Assembly (NCBI RefSeq): GCF_034190915.1
Contig: NW_026947488.1
Location: 2,614,501-2,678,500 of the forward strand
Direction of reading: 5' to 3'
From: Cavia porcellus
Lineage: Eukaryota; Chordata; Mammalia; Rodentia; Caviidae
DNA: 64,000 nucleotides
This document shows positions 36,105 to 45,969 of this stretch, piece by piece (positions within the stretch are counted from its first letter, which is position 1; each line of letters begins with the position of its first letter). Below the pieces are notes generated by a model. That model was not told the DNA's origin, searched no databases, and worked only from the letters and a program-made list of their open reading frames with translations. The position numbers and the translations under genes were made by a program.

Positions 36105-37145
36105 ACCTGGAACTCCACTTCTGCAAATTCCCCATTTTCAACCCAAAGTTTTCTCATCATTTCTTTGCATGAAAAGGCACACTTGCCCCATGCATTTAGC
36201 TGGTGAGCTCAGTTTTCCCCGCCGTGGTCCGCATTGCTAAGGCAGCCTCCTCCCGTGTTCCAGCAGCTGTGAGGGGGTAACTGCTGGTCTCCTGGGCTGA
36301 GGAAGGCACCTGGGCTCTCAGGGAGTACCTCAGGACTCTCCAGTCTGCTTTGGCAGCCAGAGGCTCTCCTGACTCAGGATTCCTCTGATTCTTCTGCTCC
36401 TTGAGGGGCACATAGCAAGGCCATTACCACTTGGTGTGGGGGTGCAACTGGGTAAAGATCAGGGGTGATGCCCAACAACCCATAATGTACAGGACAGATC
36501 CTATGCCAAGAGTGACCCAATGCCAAGTGCCAACATCAGGAAGCTGCACCTCAGTGGTTGTGTCCCCTGGTGGAATTTGAGATTAGCCTTCCATCGCAGA
36601 TACCCACTCAGGGCAGAAGAGCTCAGGTCCCTTTCATCTCCTTGCTGTCCCTTGGGCTTAGGTCACCAATGCCTGGCCTTTGCTGGGTGCTGGTGCTTCC
36701 TCATGTCTCTGTGTCAGATTTTCAAACACCCGCTACCCAAGAAAGGTCTCGTTTCCTGCACCTAGATTACACCTGAGGAAGGGACGTCTCTTCCTGTTTC
36801 CAGCAAATGGCCCATGTGCTGGATGGCCAGTGCTCTGTGCTTTGTGAGGGATGCGGGCAGTTACAGTGCATACATCTCTGTGACCAGCTGAGGCTGCTCA
36901 GGCAGGCAGATCCTCTCAGTGAACCAAGAGAAACACTCTCCCCCACTTCCATACTTCGTAATTATGGGCGTGGACGTCACAAAGTGCTTTCCCATTGCCC
37001 CTACGTTCTGTGTGATGACAGCACCTTTCTCAACAAGCAGAGCCAGCAGAGAGGGAGTCTGCCCCCGCCAGGGTGGCCCCAATGAATTACAAGGAAACAC
37101 TGGCAGCTGAAGACCTGGAGAGATACTTTCCACCTGTGGCTGGGG
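36105..37145. other. Non-coding stretch, no gene seen
   Basis: Mixed composition; nothing recognised. A short patch around 36950-36985 (TTCGTAATTATGGGCGTGG) has a TAATTA core. Confidence 0.45.
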
Positions 37146-37149
37146 ACAC

Positions 37150-37740
37150 AGCCTTGACAGGGAGCTGAGTTTAGTAACTACATTTTACACACTTAACCTA
37201 TTTCTACTTTTAAATCAAACACTGAGGTGTGTCAGGGATCTTCAGAGAGAAACGCACACACTTCATTCCAAAGAGAGTTTTCATCTGTTATAAATTAAGA
37301 AACCACGGAATTAACAAACACGAATGGTATCAGTCCTCTGGATTAAATACCACAGCCATGGTACAGCCCAGTGACGTTTTACTTCCAAAAAGGCCCAAGC
37401 TAGAAACTGCCCTGACCAGATATCACGCAGCAGCCATGTGGCACTGTTTGGAGGGTAACTCTTGTTCTGCTGCTGGGCTCTGCTCAGCTTGTCACCGCCA
37501 GCTCCTGTGAGCCAGAGACACACTCCCAGGGAAGGGCAGCATGATGGAGGCCTGCTTGACGGATGTGAACATCAACTACTTTATGCCTCTGATTGACTGC
37601 ATGGTATTTTAGGCAAATTAACCTGTCCAAAAAATTCTTTATTACTGAGCTCAGGCACAGATGGAAGTATGAACTTGACAATGCTGGCACTGGCTTTGCA
37701 ATTAACCGAGATGTTCCAGTAGACTAATGAACTTTCACTG
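37150..37740. promoter_or_regulatory. AT-richer island, candidate conserved non-coding element
   Basis: Repeat-free, with TCATCTGTTATAAATTAAG, CGGAATTAACAAACACG, GGATTAAATACC, AGGCAAATTAACCTG and GCAATTAACCGAG. A tiny frame from about 37541 reads MMEACLTDVNINYFMPLIDC before a stop; it has no known match and no splice context, so I treat it as chance. Confidence 0.3.
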
Positions 37741-37744
37741 GCGG

Positions 37745-39785
37745 CATGTTTGCTGTGGGCAGAGGGGCCGGCGGTGCTGGAGATAGAGTCATAGGATGCA
37801 GACAGATCTGGACAGCAGTGCTTTAGGAAGCTGGGGGCAGGGCAGCCAAGAAAGAAATGAGGTCGCACTGGGGGCAGAAGGTCCCGGGGAAGCCCAGGAC
37901 CCCAACCTGGAGCTGCGGCCCTCTAGGGTTTTTCCTTTGCATTTCTATACTCCACCATCAGGTGGAGTGTCTACAGCCATCTCTGTGCTGACTTCTGAGG
38001 GAAGAGGTACTCGTGTTCACCAGCAGGATTATTAACAGTGGGACCGCAGCCAGCCTGCCTCAGGATGGCCCTGAGTGCCCGGAAGCAGGACCTTCCTGCC
38101 AGGAAGGAAGGCTTTCCCAGCTTGTGAGTGGATCAGGAGAGGCTGGGGAATGGGCATGGAATTTCCGTCTGACAAGCCAAGATGGTGTACCTGGTTGGTG
38201 ATGGTGGTTCCATCTCGTGTCTGATTCTTATTAAAATAGCACCTAAGGCCAGACCGTGGAGCAAACCCATATTGTTTTTAAAGAGATAAAAGACAATGGC
38301 TTAAACTGAATGGACAAAATAAAAATAATTCAAACATCTTCGTTAATCGATTATGAGACACTTTGGCAAGTGGCAACCTTCACCTCCATTCTTGGTTTAT
38401 GAGGAGCAAGGAGATTTGCACAGACGTCTCCCTACCAGTCATGCACCTCTCCACTCACGCACCCATCTCTCCAGCCCTCCATCTAGTTTCTCCTATGGCA
38501 TCTCGGTGCAAGGCCTTCATCCCCATGCCCACAGGGACTCATGGCCTTCACTTCTTGACCTTTTGTCTTGGGGTCACGTGGCCATGTGGACACTGGGGGA
38601 GGACAGGCACTGAAAGCAGCTGTGATCCTGCCTGGATTCTCCCAAACTCTTGGCCCATTACCAATTGCAGCTCTCCCTTCCACCCATGCCACAAAAGTGG
38701 ACCCAGAGTCCTCAGGTGCACTGGACGTGCTACTCTGGCATCATTTAGCCTGCACAGCAGCACGTGCATGTGCTGAGCTGGGCCCTTCTCCCTGTGCTGT
38801 GTGGCAGGTGCCTTCCCAGAACACCTGAGCCCTTCCAATGCAGCATGTCCCTGCAGCCTCACATGGGCGGCCCCACTCCTCTACCCATGCCCATGTTCAT
38901 GACACACACGGCAAACAGCTCGGGCCAGTCACTGTGCAGCCCTGCCATCCAATGTCAGGCTTTGTGCTCTCTGAGGATGGAGGCCAGAAGAGACTCAAGC
39001 AGCCTGACCTGGGTTCATGCAGATGCCAACATGTTCTGGAACCCAAGCAAAGTGCAAACTCGGACAGTCGGAACAAGTACCCAGCGCCGATCTGAGTTGG
39101 GATGTTTTATAAAGCTTTGTAAAGCAGAGAGTTCCAAGCATCACTGTGCTCTGAGGTATAGTTTTGAGAATGTAAAGTCACTGCTGTGCTTGGGTTTTTT
39201 AAGTTAGATCCAAGGGGCTGGACAGATTGAAGAAATCCTTTAGCTGATACACCCTCCTCCTAATCCTGGAGAGACCACAAGACGGAGCAAGAAGCATAAG
39301 AGCAAAGGGGTGTGGCAGACAGTAGAGGACAGAGGCAGACCAGAGGGGAGGGGAGGGGAGGGGCTGGAGGCCAGTGCCTGTCCTGTGAGGGTGCTATCAG
39401 GGCGGACAAAACCAGCAAACACACCTGGATGTGTGCTGCCACGATAGAAGGCCCTGCTTCAGGGTGGGCCCCAAAGCTCTGGTCATGGCTCCCCCCCCAG
39501 CAGAGACAGTGGAGTGGGCCAGGTGGCCAGTGGGGACGGCGCTGGGCTTTCTCCCAGCCTTCTTGGTACCTGGGTGCTGTTTATCACTCATCCTACAGGG
39601 GCTGCTCTGAGACCCACTGTCTCACAGGCTCACAGCCTGGGGACAGTGCAGACTTGCAGCCCTGACCCAGCACGGGCGACATAGCAGCCCTGTGCTCCTG
39701 GGCACTGGAATAGCAGGTGGGCACAGAGTCCTGATTTCATCAGCCGCCACCACCAAGGCCACTGTGCAGGGTCAGTGGCTTGACT
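37745..39785. other. Non-coding stretch with a G-rich repeat
   Basis: Mixed composition. A short tandem (GGGGA)n run lies at 39343-39364. No gene or transposon recognised. Confidence 0.45.
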
Positions 39786-39789
39786 TTCC

Positions 39790-40260
39790 CTAGGTGCCCT
39801 GTGGGCACAAACCCTAAACTAGAAGCTCAGAAAGATCCAGCTGCCCCTATTTTTATGTACACTAATTTTGCAGACACCATCAATCGTGGTAACCCTCGAA
39901 TCCATCCTGCATTAATAATTCCACTATCTGCTGGGAAATGTAGGACTTGCTGGGCTAGCCCTACGCTTTTTTCTTAGGATGCTACGGAAAGATGAGAGAA
40001 AACGCCAGATCGTGAATCATCAGCGCCAATAGGCAGTATAGTTAGCATAAAAGTTTCCAGCTACCCACCAGCCATTAATTTATTTTTCTTTATGAAATAT
40101 GAAGGCGAGAGACTTAAAAGTCCGTAAATAAGCTTCACTCGAGCACTTTGCGGCTTCACTGATTATAAATGTTTTTCATCATGGAAAGTTGCTCACTTAT
40201 AAAAAACGCAAACTGTGTGAATAAATTTCAAGGGCAGAGAGTTCCGCCCAAAGCCCCTCC
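39790..40260. promoter_or_regulatory. Strongest candidate conserved non-coding element
   Basis: A 470-base repeat-free block unlike its flanks. It holds CTAATTTTGCAGACACC, GCATTAATAATTCC, GATCGTGAATCATCAGCG, CGCCAATAGGC (CCAAT-type), CCATTAATTTATTTTTC, AAAGTCCGTAAATAAGC, CTGATTATAAATG and GTGTGAATAAATTTC. Mixed homeodomain (ATTA/TTAAT), forkhead (GTAAATA) and CCAAT words, plus CpGs kept in an AT-rich context (CGCCAGATCG, TCACTCGAGC), suggest selection. Enhancer function is inference. Confidence 0.4.
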
Positions 40261-40407
40261 CCCATAGCTGGAGTTTGCGGTGTGGGGGGAGAGTCCATCT
40301 TTTCCATGCTGAGCTCCATCACACGGTGGTGCTAATGCTTATGTAAAGGATCCAGCCCAGGCACAGAGAGTGGGAGTGATGCATGGAGTAGGATTAGGGG
40401 AAGGGAG

Positions 40408-40488
40408 GGGTACTCTGGGAGACTGAGGCAGGAGGATTGCAAACTGCAGCCAGATTTGGGCAACAGTAAGACCCTGTCTTAAAAAAAT
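40408..40488 (+). mobile_element. B1-like SINE, 3' half, sense
   Basis: GTACTCTGGGAGACTGAGGCAGGAGGATTGC then GGGCAACAGTAAGACCCTGTCTTAAAAAAATAG is the Alu/B1 order, with the 3' end reaching an A-tail. The 5' end is missing, and internal sequence is shortened. The following AAGCTGGAACTGGGCTGGGG might be the start of a tRNA part, so this may be a broken composite. Confidence 0.7.
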
Positions 40489-40494
40489 AGAAGC

Positions 40495-42065
40495 TGGAAC
40501 TGGGCTGGGGTGGAGTCTTGCACCTTCCTTTCCAGGAAGTCAGTGGATAAGGCTGGTCTTTGTGGTGAAGGGTTCCATCCTGTGGCTGTCGGGGTCCACC
40601 AGAACAACCACATTAGTAGCAACCCCAGCAGGGCGGAAGAGGGCTGCTTATGCATAAGCAAAGACATCTGCACCCAGGAGAGCCCACGGGTTTCAGGAGC
40701 CCTGGGCCAGGAAGTGGAGACCAAGACCAAGTCTGTTTCCTAAAGTGTGGCATTGTGCAGGGCGGGGTGGGGGACACCCCACTTCTTTGCACATCTGTCC
40801 AGGCTCTGCAGGATGACAGCTGTGTGGGAGGCGTGGCCATTCAGCAGTCACAGGAACCTAATGGTGTAAACCTCTACGCTGCACTTGCAGGAGAATCAAG
40901 GGCCAGCAACCACTGTGGCAGAACTAGCCTGGCCTCCAAAGCCCCTATTCTGAGCTCCAAGGAGAGAGGAGACAGCTCAAAGAGCAGAGAGGCTGCAGAG
41001 CCCAGCACCCCCCAGAGAGCTGGGGACAGCACGTGGGCGGGGGTGGGGGTTCCAGAGGCAGCAGTGGGAGGCCAGATGCAGCTACAGACAGACCTTCCCC
41101 CATGCAAGCTGCTCTCCTCTAATGCCTTGGGACTAATTATTTCCTTGGTGGTCCTGGAATCCAACTCATTAGGTTTCTTTTCTTTTGAAGCCTTATCTCC
41201 AGATTTTTATTTTAGTGCCACATCCTGGATTTTGCGCAGAGATGGACAGTTTACAGATGCCTATTGCTGACCCCGCGTGGAGGTGATGAAAAGAACCGTA
41301 TGCGTGAGCACATTTTTCGGGGAACATGAAGAGGGGAGAATCTGCGCACCCACACTTTAGGTTTCTCCCACCGATTGACACGTGCAGATGGCCAGCTGCA
41401 TGATGAGAGGAAGCGTCTGCACCGCCTTCGGATGAGCGGCCCTGGACGCCAGAGGAAGCCCCACCTGCTCTGTCTGGGGCAGCCCCTCCTCCACAGTGCT
41501 CTTCCACTTTTCCCAAGACAAGTCTGCTGGGGATGTGCTGGGGTAGGTACTGGCCTGCTAAGCAGGCTGGGGCGTGGAGCACCCACAAAGCAGAGCAGAG
41601 CAGATAATGCAGAAACCCAGCTTCCTCAGGGAAACACAGGGAGGTGAGAAGAGATGAAGGGTAGAAGTGAAAACCAGCTTGGAGCAGCTGCCCAAGAAGC
41701 ATCTCTACCCAGAGCTTCCGCTCATGGGGTGAGCAAAAACTGACCCACCACCCACACCTGTATCTGCCTGCCTGGTGTGGCGGCTCACAGTCACCTGTAC
41801 GGTACACAGCGCAGAGGTCACACTAGTGACTACTTACTGGCCGAGTTCTCTGAGGTGGACATTAGGCAGAAGAAATGGCCAAGGACTCAGCAGGCCAAGG
41901 AGGAGAATGAAGAGTCCAGAAACAGACGTGTAATCCCTACCTCACACCAAGCCTAAGGCACAGGTTAGGTTAGAGACCTAAATGCAACGTGTGAAGTCAA
42001 AACATTCCCAGACTCCGTAGCAGGCTGTTTGAACTCATGGGGTGGGGTATGTTTTGATTTTTAAT
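40495..42065. other. Non-coding stretch with a small AT-rich patch
   Basis: GC-rich, with a patch at 41130-41290 (GGGACTAATTATTTCC, AACTCATTAGGTTTC, GATTTTTATTTTAGTGCC) that resembles the other conserved-element candidates. The frame at 40650-41270 (206 codons, plus) overlaps others and shows no domain. Confidence 0.4.
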
Positions 42066-42070
42066 TTTTT

Positions 42071-42217
42071 TGTGATTTTGAGACAGGGTTTCATTATACA
42101 GTGCAGGCGGGTCGTGAACTCACTCTGTAGCCCAGGCCGGCCTTGAACTCACAGCAATCCTCCTGCCTCAGCCCCACCGAGTGCTGGGATTATAGGCATA
42201 AGCTACCATGCCTGGCA
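42071..42217 (-). mobile_element. B1-like SINE with 29-base internal duplication, antisense
   Basis: TTTTGAGACAGGGTTTCATT to GCTGGGATTATAGGCATAAG, CCATGCCTGGC is a nearly full reversed B1 monomer. Inside, TGAACTCAC occurs at 42115 and again at 42144, exactly 29 bases apart, with related sequence before each. A 29-base internal tandem duplication is the known hallmark of rodent B1. There is no tRNA part attached. Confidence 0.85.
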
Positions 42218-42415
42218 GGAGAGAGGAACTTTAGATAAGACCCAAGGGCCTAAAAAACCAGTGCACGTGAACCTGAGGCATGCGTGCCACATTGTGCTGT
42301 TTCTTATTGAAAGCTCTAAAAGGTTTGCCATCAGTGATCTGAATGACACTGGGATGCAGCACTTTGCACTTGGTAGCACCCATAACTGACAAAGTTAATG
42401 AGTGAGTACCAGACT

Positions 42416-42485
42416 GGAGTCTTTCTTTTTCCCTTCCCTTCCTCTTTCCCTCCCTCCCTCCCTCCCTCCCTCCCTCCCTCTCTCT
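42416..42485 (+). repeat. (TCCC)n pyrimidine tract
   Basis: CTTTCTTTTTCCCTTCC leads into near-perfect (TCCC)n. It is a strand-biased polypyrimidine tract, immediately 5' of the composite SINE. Confidence 0.9.
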
Positions 42486-42492
42486 GTTGTTT

Positions 42493-42654
42493 TTCCTTTT
42501 TTGTGCAGCACTATAGATTGAGCCTCCACACTGAGCTGCATCTCCAGCCCTTTTGATTTTGAGAGTCTGGCTAGGTTGTCTAGGCTGGGCTCAAGCTTGT
42601 GATCGTCCTGCTTCCGATTCCCAGAGGACTAGGATGAGAGATGTGAGCTGACAA
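42493..42654 (-). mobile_element. Composite tRNA/7SL SINE (B4-like), antisense
   Basis: TGTGCAGCACTATAGATTGAGCC, then CACTGAGCTGCATCTCCAGCCC is a shortened reversed tRNA part (its middle is deleted). It is followed directly by TTTTGATTTTGAGAGTCTGGC, TAGGCTGGGCTCAAGCTTGTGATCG and CCTGCTTCCGATTCCCAGAGG, a reversed 7SL/B1 part. That junction defines a B4-type dimeric SINE. Confidence 0.75.
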
Positions 42655-42659
42655 ACCAC

Positions 42660-44180
42660 AAAATCTGCCACAATCAACCTTACATTTAACATCTAAAACA
42701 CCTTCTAAAACTGCAAGAATAAGAGGAAAAACAATATTATCAGTGCAAAGAGCAGAGGAGGATTCACAGACTAAACAATGGTAACTAAGGATGTACAAAG
42801 ATGCACACTCAGAGAGATACTGCAGAGACCTAATGCGCCCTGGGTTCGTGAGGACAGGAGGTAGCCAGGTTGGCCATCAGCTGCCCAGGGTGAGGAGCGA
42901 CTGGGCCTCCCGGAATTGGCAGGGAGTCTGGTGCATGTCTTGGGTGCTCACTGTTCACCTTCTTTTGAGGTCACCTCTCTCTACCTCTTCAGCTAGGGTT
43001 AAACAGGTGACTTTCAGGGTAGGGCTACCATGGTCTGTTCTTTCGGCATGTGTTTTGGCTTTAGAGTAAAACAAACAAACAAAAAACCAACACATGCACA
43101 TGCATACACACACGGACCACGCACAGATGCAACCCCTGCAGTCTGCTGCTCCACTGGACTGGGCTGCCTGGCATTGCACAGGGAGAGCCTGCTGTGAAAT
43201 CAGAGGCGAAGCGCCCCAGGCAGGAGCCGCCCTGGTAGCAGGGCCCAGAGAGGCCTGGAGCAGGAGAAACCAGATCTTTTCAGGGGATAATTTTCAGCCT
43301 CACATCCACAGGAATGAACATGCAACAGTAGGAGGCTTTAACACGCTCCCCTGCCTGTGGATTTGTAACAGAATCCGACACCCCCTCTGACGGTCTGCCA
43401 GGAATGGCTGTAAGCCCCACTTGTGTGTCCTGAACACACAATGCTTTGAAGGTCTCCTGCAGGCCCGAAACCTGAGAGAGAACTGGTCTGCAGTCAGTGG
43501 AAGATGGATTCGCTGGCCCTGAGCTCTGTGTCTGGTGCTGCCCTCTTGGTCCCAGAAATGTGAGGCCTCACAGCTTGGCTCCCATGGGTACATCTTGCTG
43601 CAGATGCCGCAGAGCAAACACAGTGGCCTCTGCCAGGGGCCTGGATGCCAGGTCTGGCCTTGCACCCGGAATGTGGACATCTGCTGTTCTCACACAGGAG
43701 GTCATGCGCAGCCCCACTCTGGCTGATGGTGTGACAGCTTCATTGGCAAATCCTCCAGAGACTCAACTGTGACACCTGCAGCCTGCTGACTGCATACCCT
43801 CAGCCACAGAGTGATGATTCAGTGCAGGTGGTCAGACCAGTGCAGAGCTGGTGCCCGACCTCTGAAAAAAACGAGCCAATGTGAGCCACGTCCTTGGCTG
43901 TCCTGGACGCTCCTGCAGCATGGGCAACACCGAGAGGATGAAGGATACAGGACAAGCTCCAGACTCAGGCTGCAGCGCCAAATGCACCAAGGGACAGGGT
44001 CCTTCCACCTGCAGGGGATCGCTGGGCTCTGGGCTGGGCTCTGTTCAGGGTCTGCAAGATGGGTTAGGCCTGTTGGATGCTGGCTGGCATGGCCACAGTT
44101 CCACATGGATGAGACCAGACCGATGTGTTGGCCAGGAAAAGAGGCTCTGTGGGCTGTACCCACAGAAAGACTTTTCTCTG
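42660..44180. other. Non-coding stretch, no gene seen
   Basis: A short CA-rich run (CACATGCACATGCATACACACACG) near 43090. Otherwise GC-rich and featureless. Confidence 0.5.
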
Positions 44181-44184
44181 TTTA

Positions 44185-44262
44185 TTTTTTTGGTACTGGG
44201 AATCGAACTCAGACCTTGTGCTTCCCAGGCAGGCACTGGGCCACTGAGCCATGTCCCCGGCA
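44185..44262 (-). mobile_element. ID-like tRNA-derived SINE, antisense
   Basis: TTTTTTTGGTACTGGGAATCGAACTCAGACC, then CCCAGGCAGGCACTGGGCCACTGAGCCATGTCCCCGGC: reversed tail, B box and A box. Flanks ACTTTTCTCTG (44170-44180) and ACTTCTCCTCTG (44262-44273) look like a slightly diverged target-site duplication. Confidence 0.85.
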
Positions 44263-44269
44263 CTTCTCC

Positions 44270-44795
44270 TCTGCTCTGAAAATGACAACTTCCATTTGAC
44301 GGAAGCCTTTTGGTAATTTGTGAACACTTTTTGGCAAGATCAAGATACCTCCCTGCGACCCTGGGTGGCTTGAAAGTAAGTCTGCCCTCAGCCAGCTGGC
44401 CTGGCTTCACCTTGCCGTTCAGCCCTGGGCTGCTCAGCAGCATGGCAACACTGATGATGGGGGTGCGGGAGAGGAGGAGGAAGGGAAGGAATGAGGCAGA
44501 TCTGGGTGCTGGGGTTGGCAGAGGCAGCACAGAGGGAGGCCCTGTCAGGCACCGTGCACGGCCAGGCCGGCTCTGGCCTTGAGACTGGTCACATGCCCAC
44601 AGCATCCGGCCGCTTGCCCTTCTTTCTTCAACAAAGATGAGCCTTTCCCGTCTCCCCTGAGAATCTCCCCAAGCCGCCTGGGAATTACTAGAATGCCAGC
44701 TCCCCAGAGGGACCTGACCAGGTAGAGGGGTGCCAGGCAGCTCTCGGGTCCAGGTTTGATGACCTCAGCTTATCTTCCCCTCCCCGACAGGTGCT
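44270..44795. other. Non-coding stretch, no gene seen
   Basis: GC-rich; nothing recognised. Confidence 0.5.
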
Positions 44796-44799
44796 ACCA

Positions 44800-45130
44800 T
44801 GAACCACAAGTCAGAAAAGCGCCTTAAAAACAGCCATGCATTTTTAAAAGCCCTAATCCTATGACATCGGCTGCCAGGCATTTCGGCTTGTTATCCTCAC
44901 CCTTTTTACAATAACATGTTAGGTTTTACGTCTGTTTTTAAAAAGCCTATAAGAAAAATAATTTATGAGAAAATCATAAATAATGGGTTTGGGGCATCAG
45001 CTGTGTTTTCAAAACAGTACTTTCTTCTTAAGTGGAATAAAAGCTTTTTGAATTTTTTTTAAAAACCTCTTCCAGAAAGTCATGGTGTTATTTAGTACTT
45101 TTATGAAAGGAAACATAAACAAACCAGCCC
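44800..45130. promoter_or_regulatory. AT-rich island, candidate conserved non-coding element
   Basis: ACAATAACATGTTAGG, AAGAAAAATAATTTATGAG, AAATCATAAATAATGGG, TTTTCAAAACAG and GTGGAATAAAAGC lie in a repeat-free AT-rich block of about 330 bases. TTTATGAG and CATAAA are caudal/Hox-like words. Inference only. Confidence 0.35.
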
Positions 45131-45134
45131 TAAA

Positions 45135-45815
45135 AAGGAGGACATCTCAGTGCGTGCATGGGTGGAGGAGGCGTCCACCCGCCATGCGGGGCGATGGAAA
45201 TCTACTTGGTCTGTACAGAGGGGTTTGTTTTCCGTCTGATTTGTATATTTACTTTGTCATCTGGGCTTTGGGTCCATGTGGTGAAGGCAGATTAAAAGTG
45301 ACGGTGTTAAAATAAGATTGTAAAGGTTAACAGACCAGGAAATGGACCAATTACTGTCACCCACCGCGGACAGGCCAGTGGCTCTGTCCCTCCTTGGTCA
45401 TGCCTCCCGCTGCTCAGCAGGCCTTTGCTTTAGTTGCCCGAAGGCCAGTCAGAAAAATAATTTCTGGACACCAGGGTCTCCCCAGGGCATTGCAGCAGGT
45501 GCCTCTGAGTCAATTTGGAGGTGACAGTGTCCAAATGTTGTCCCCTTCCTGCTCACCCGCCCAGGTCTTCACGTCCTGGGGGCAAACCGTGCCAGAGTCC
45601 GAAGTGTTTCCATGGGCACTTGACCTGGTTTCCTGCTCCTTCTCCCCTGCCCTGATCACTGCCGGAACAATTTTTCCACTCTTGCTACAAGGATCCAGAC
45701 TCTAGCTGCTGCACAGACCCTTGATTCCCATGTAGAATCTGCATTCCCTGTGCAGAATCTGCCAGGTAACAGCCTCTAATGGCATCCTGCTGGCTGTCCC
45801 AGGGGAGTGGAGGAG
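45135..45815. other. Non-coding stretch, no gene seen
   Basis: Mixed composition; nothing recognised. GAATCTGCATTCCCTGTGCA and CAGAATCTGCC show a small local duplication near 45735-45760. Confidence 0.45.
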
Positions 45816-45818
45816 TAC

Positions 45819-45968
45819 TAAGGGGGGAGGGAGGGAGGAGCGTGTGTGCCCGCAAGACGGAGTCAGAGAGAAAGAGGGAGACAGGCAGGGAGACAGGAGA
45901 GAGAGGGGCATGACAGAGGGAGGAGACAGAGAGGGAGAGCGGCAGAAGACAGCGGGGGGGAAGGAGAG
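45819..45968 (+). repeat. Purine-rich GA/GGGA low-complexity tract
   Basis: About 150 bases built from GGGAGG, GAGAGA, GACAGG and GGGGGGAAGG words. The reversed strand gives Leu/Ser/Pro-rich frames and the forward strand Arg/Glu/Gly-rich ones; all are artefacts of the repeat. Confidence 0.8.
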
Positions 45969-45969
45969 C

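Noticed and set aside
37541..37612. Tiny frame reading MMEACLTDVNINYFMPLIDC
   Set aside because: Only about 23 codons, no splice context, lies inside a non-coding AT-rich island.
40650..41270. 206-codon open frame on the + strand
   Set aside because: Overlaps minus-strand frames, runs into an AT-rich non-coding patch at its 3' end and shows no protein family signature.
41193..41807. 204-codon open frame on the - strand
   Set aside because: No domain recognised; overlapping frames on the same strand in another phase (41251-41586) argue for chance.
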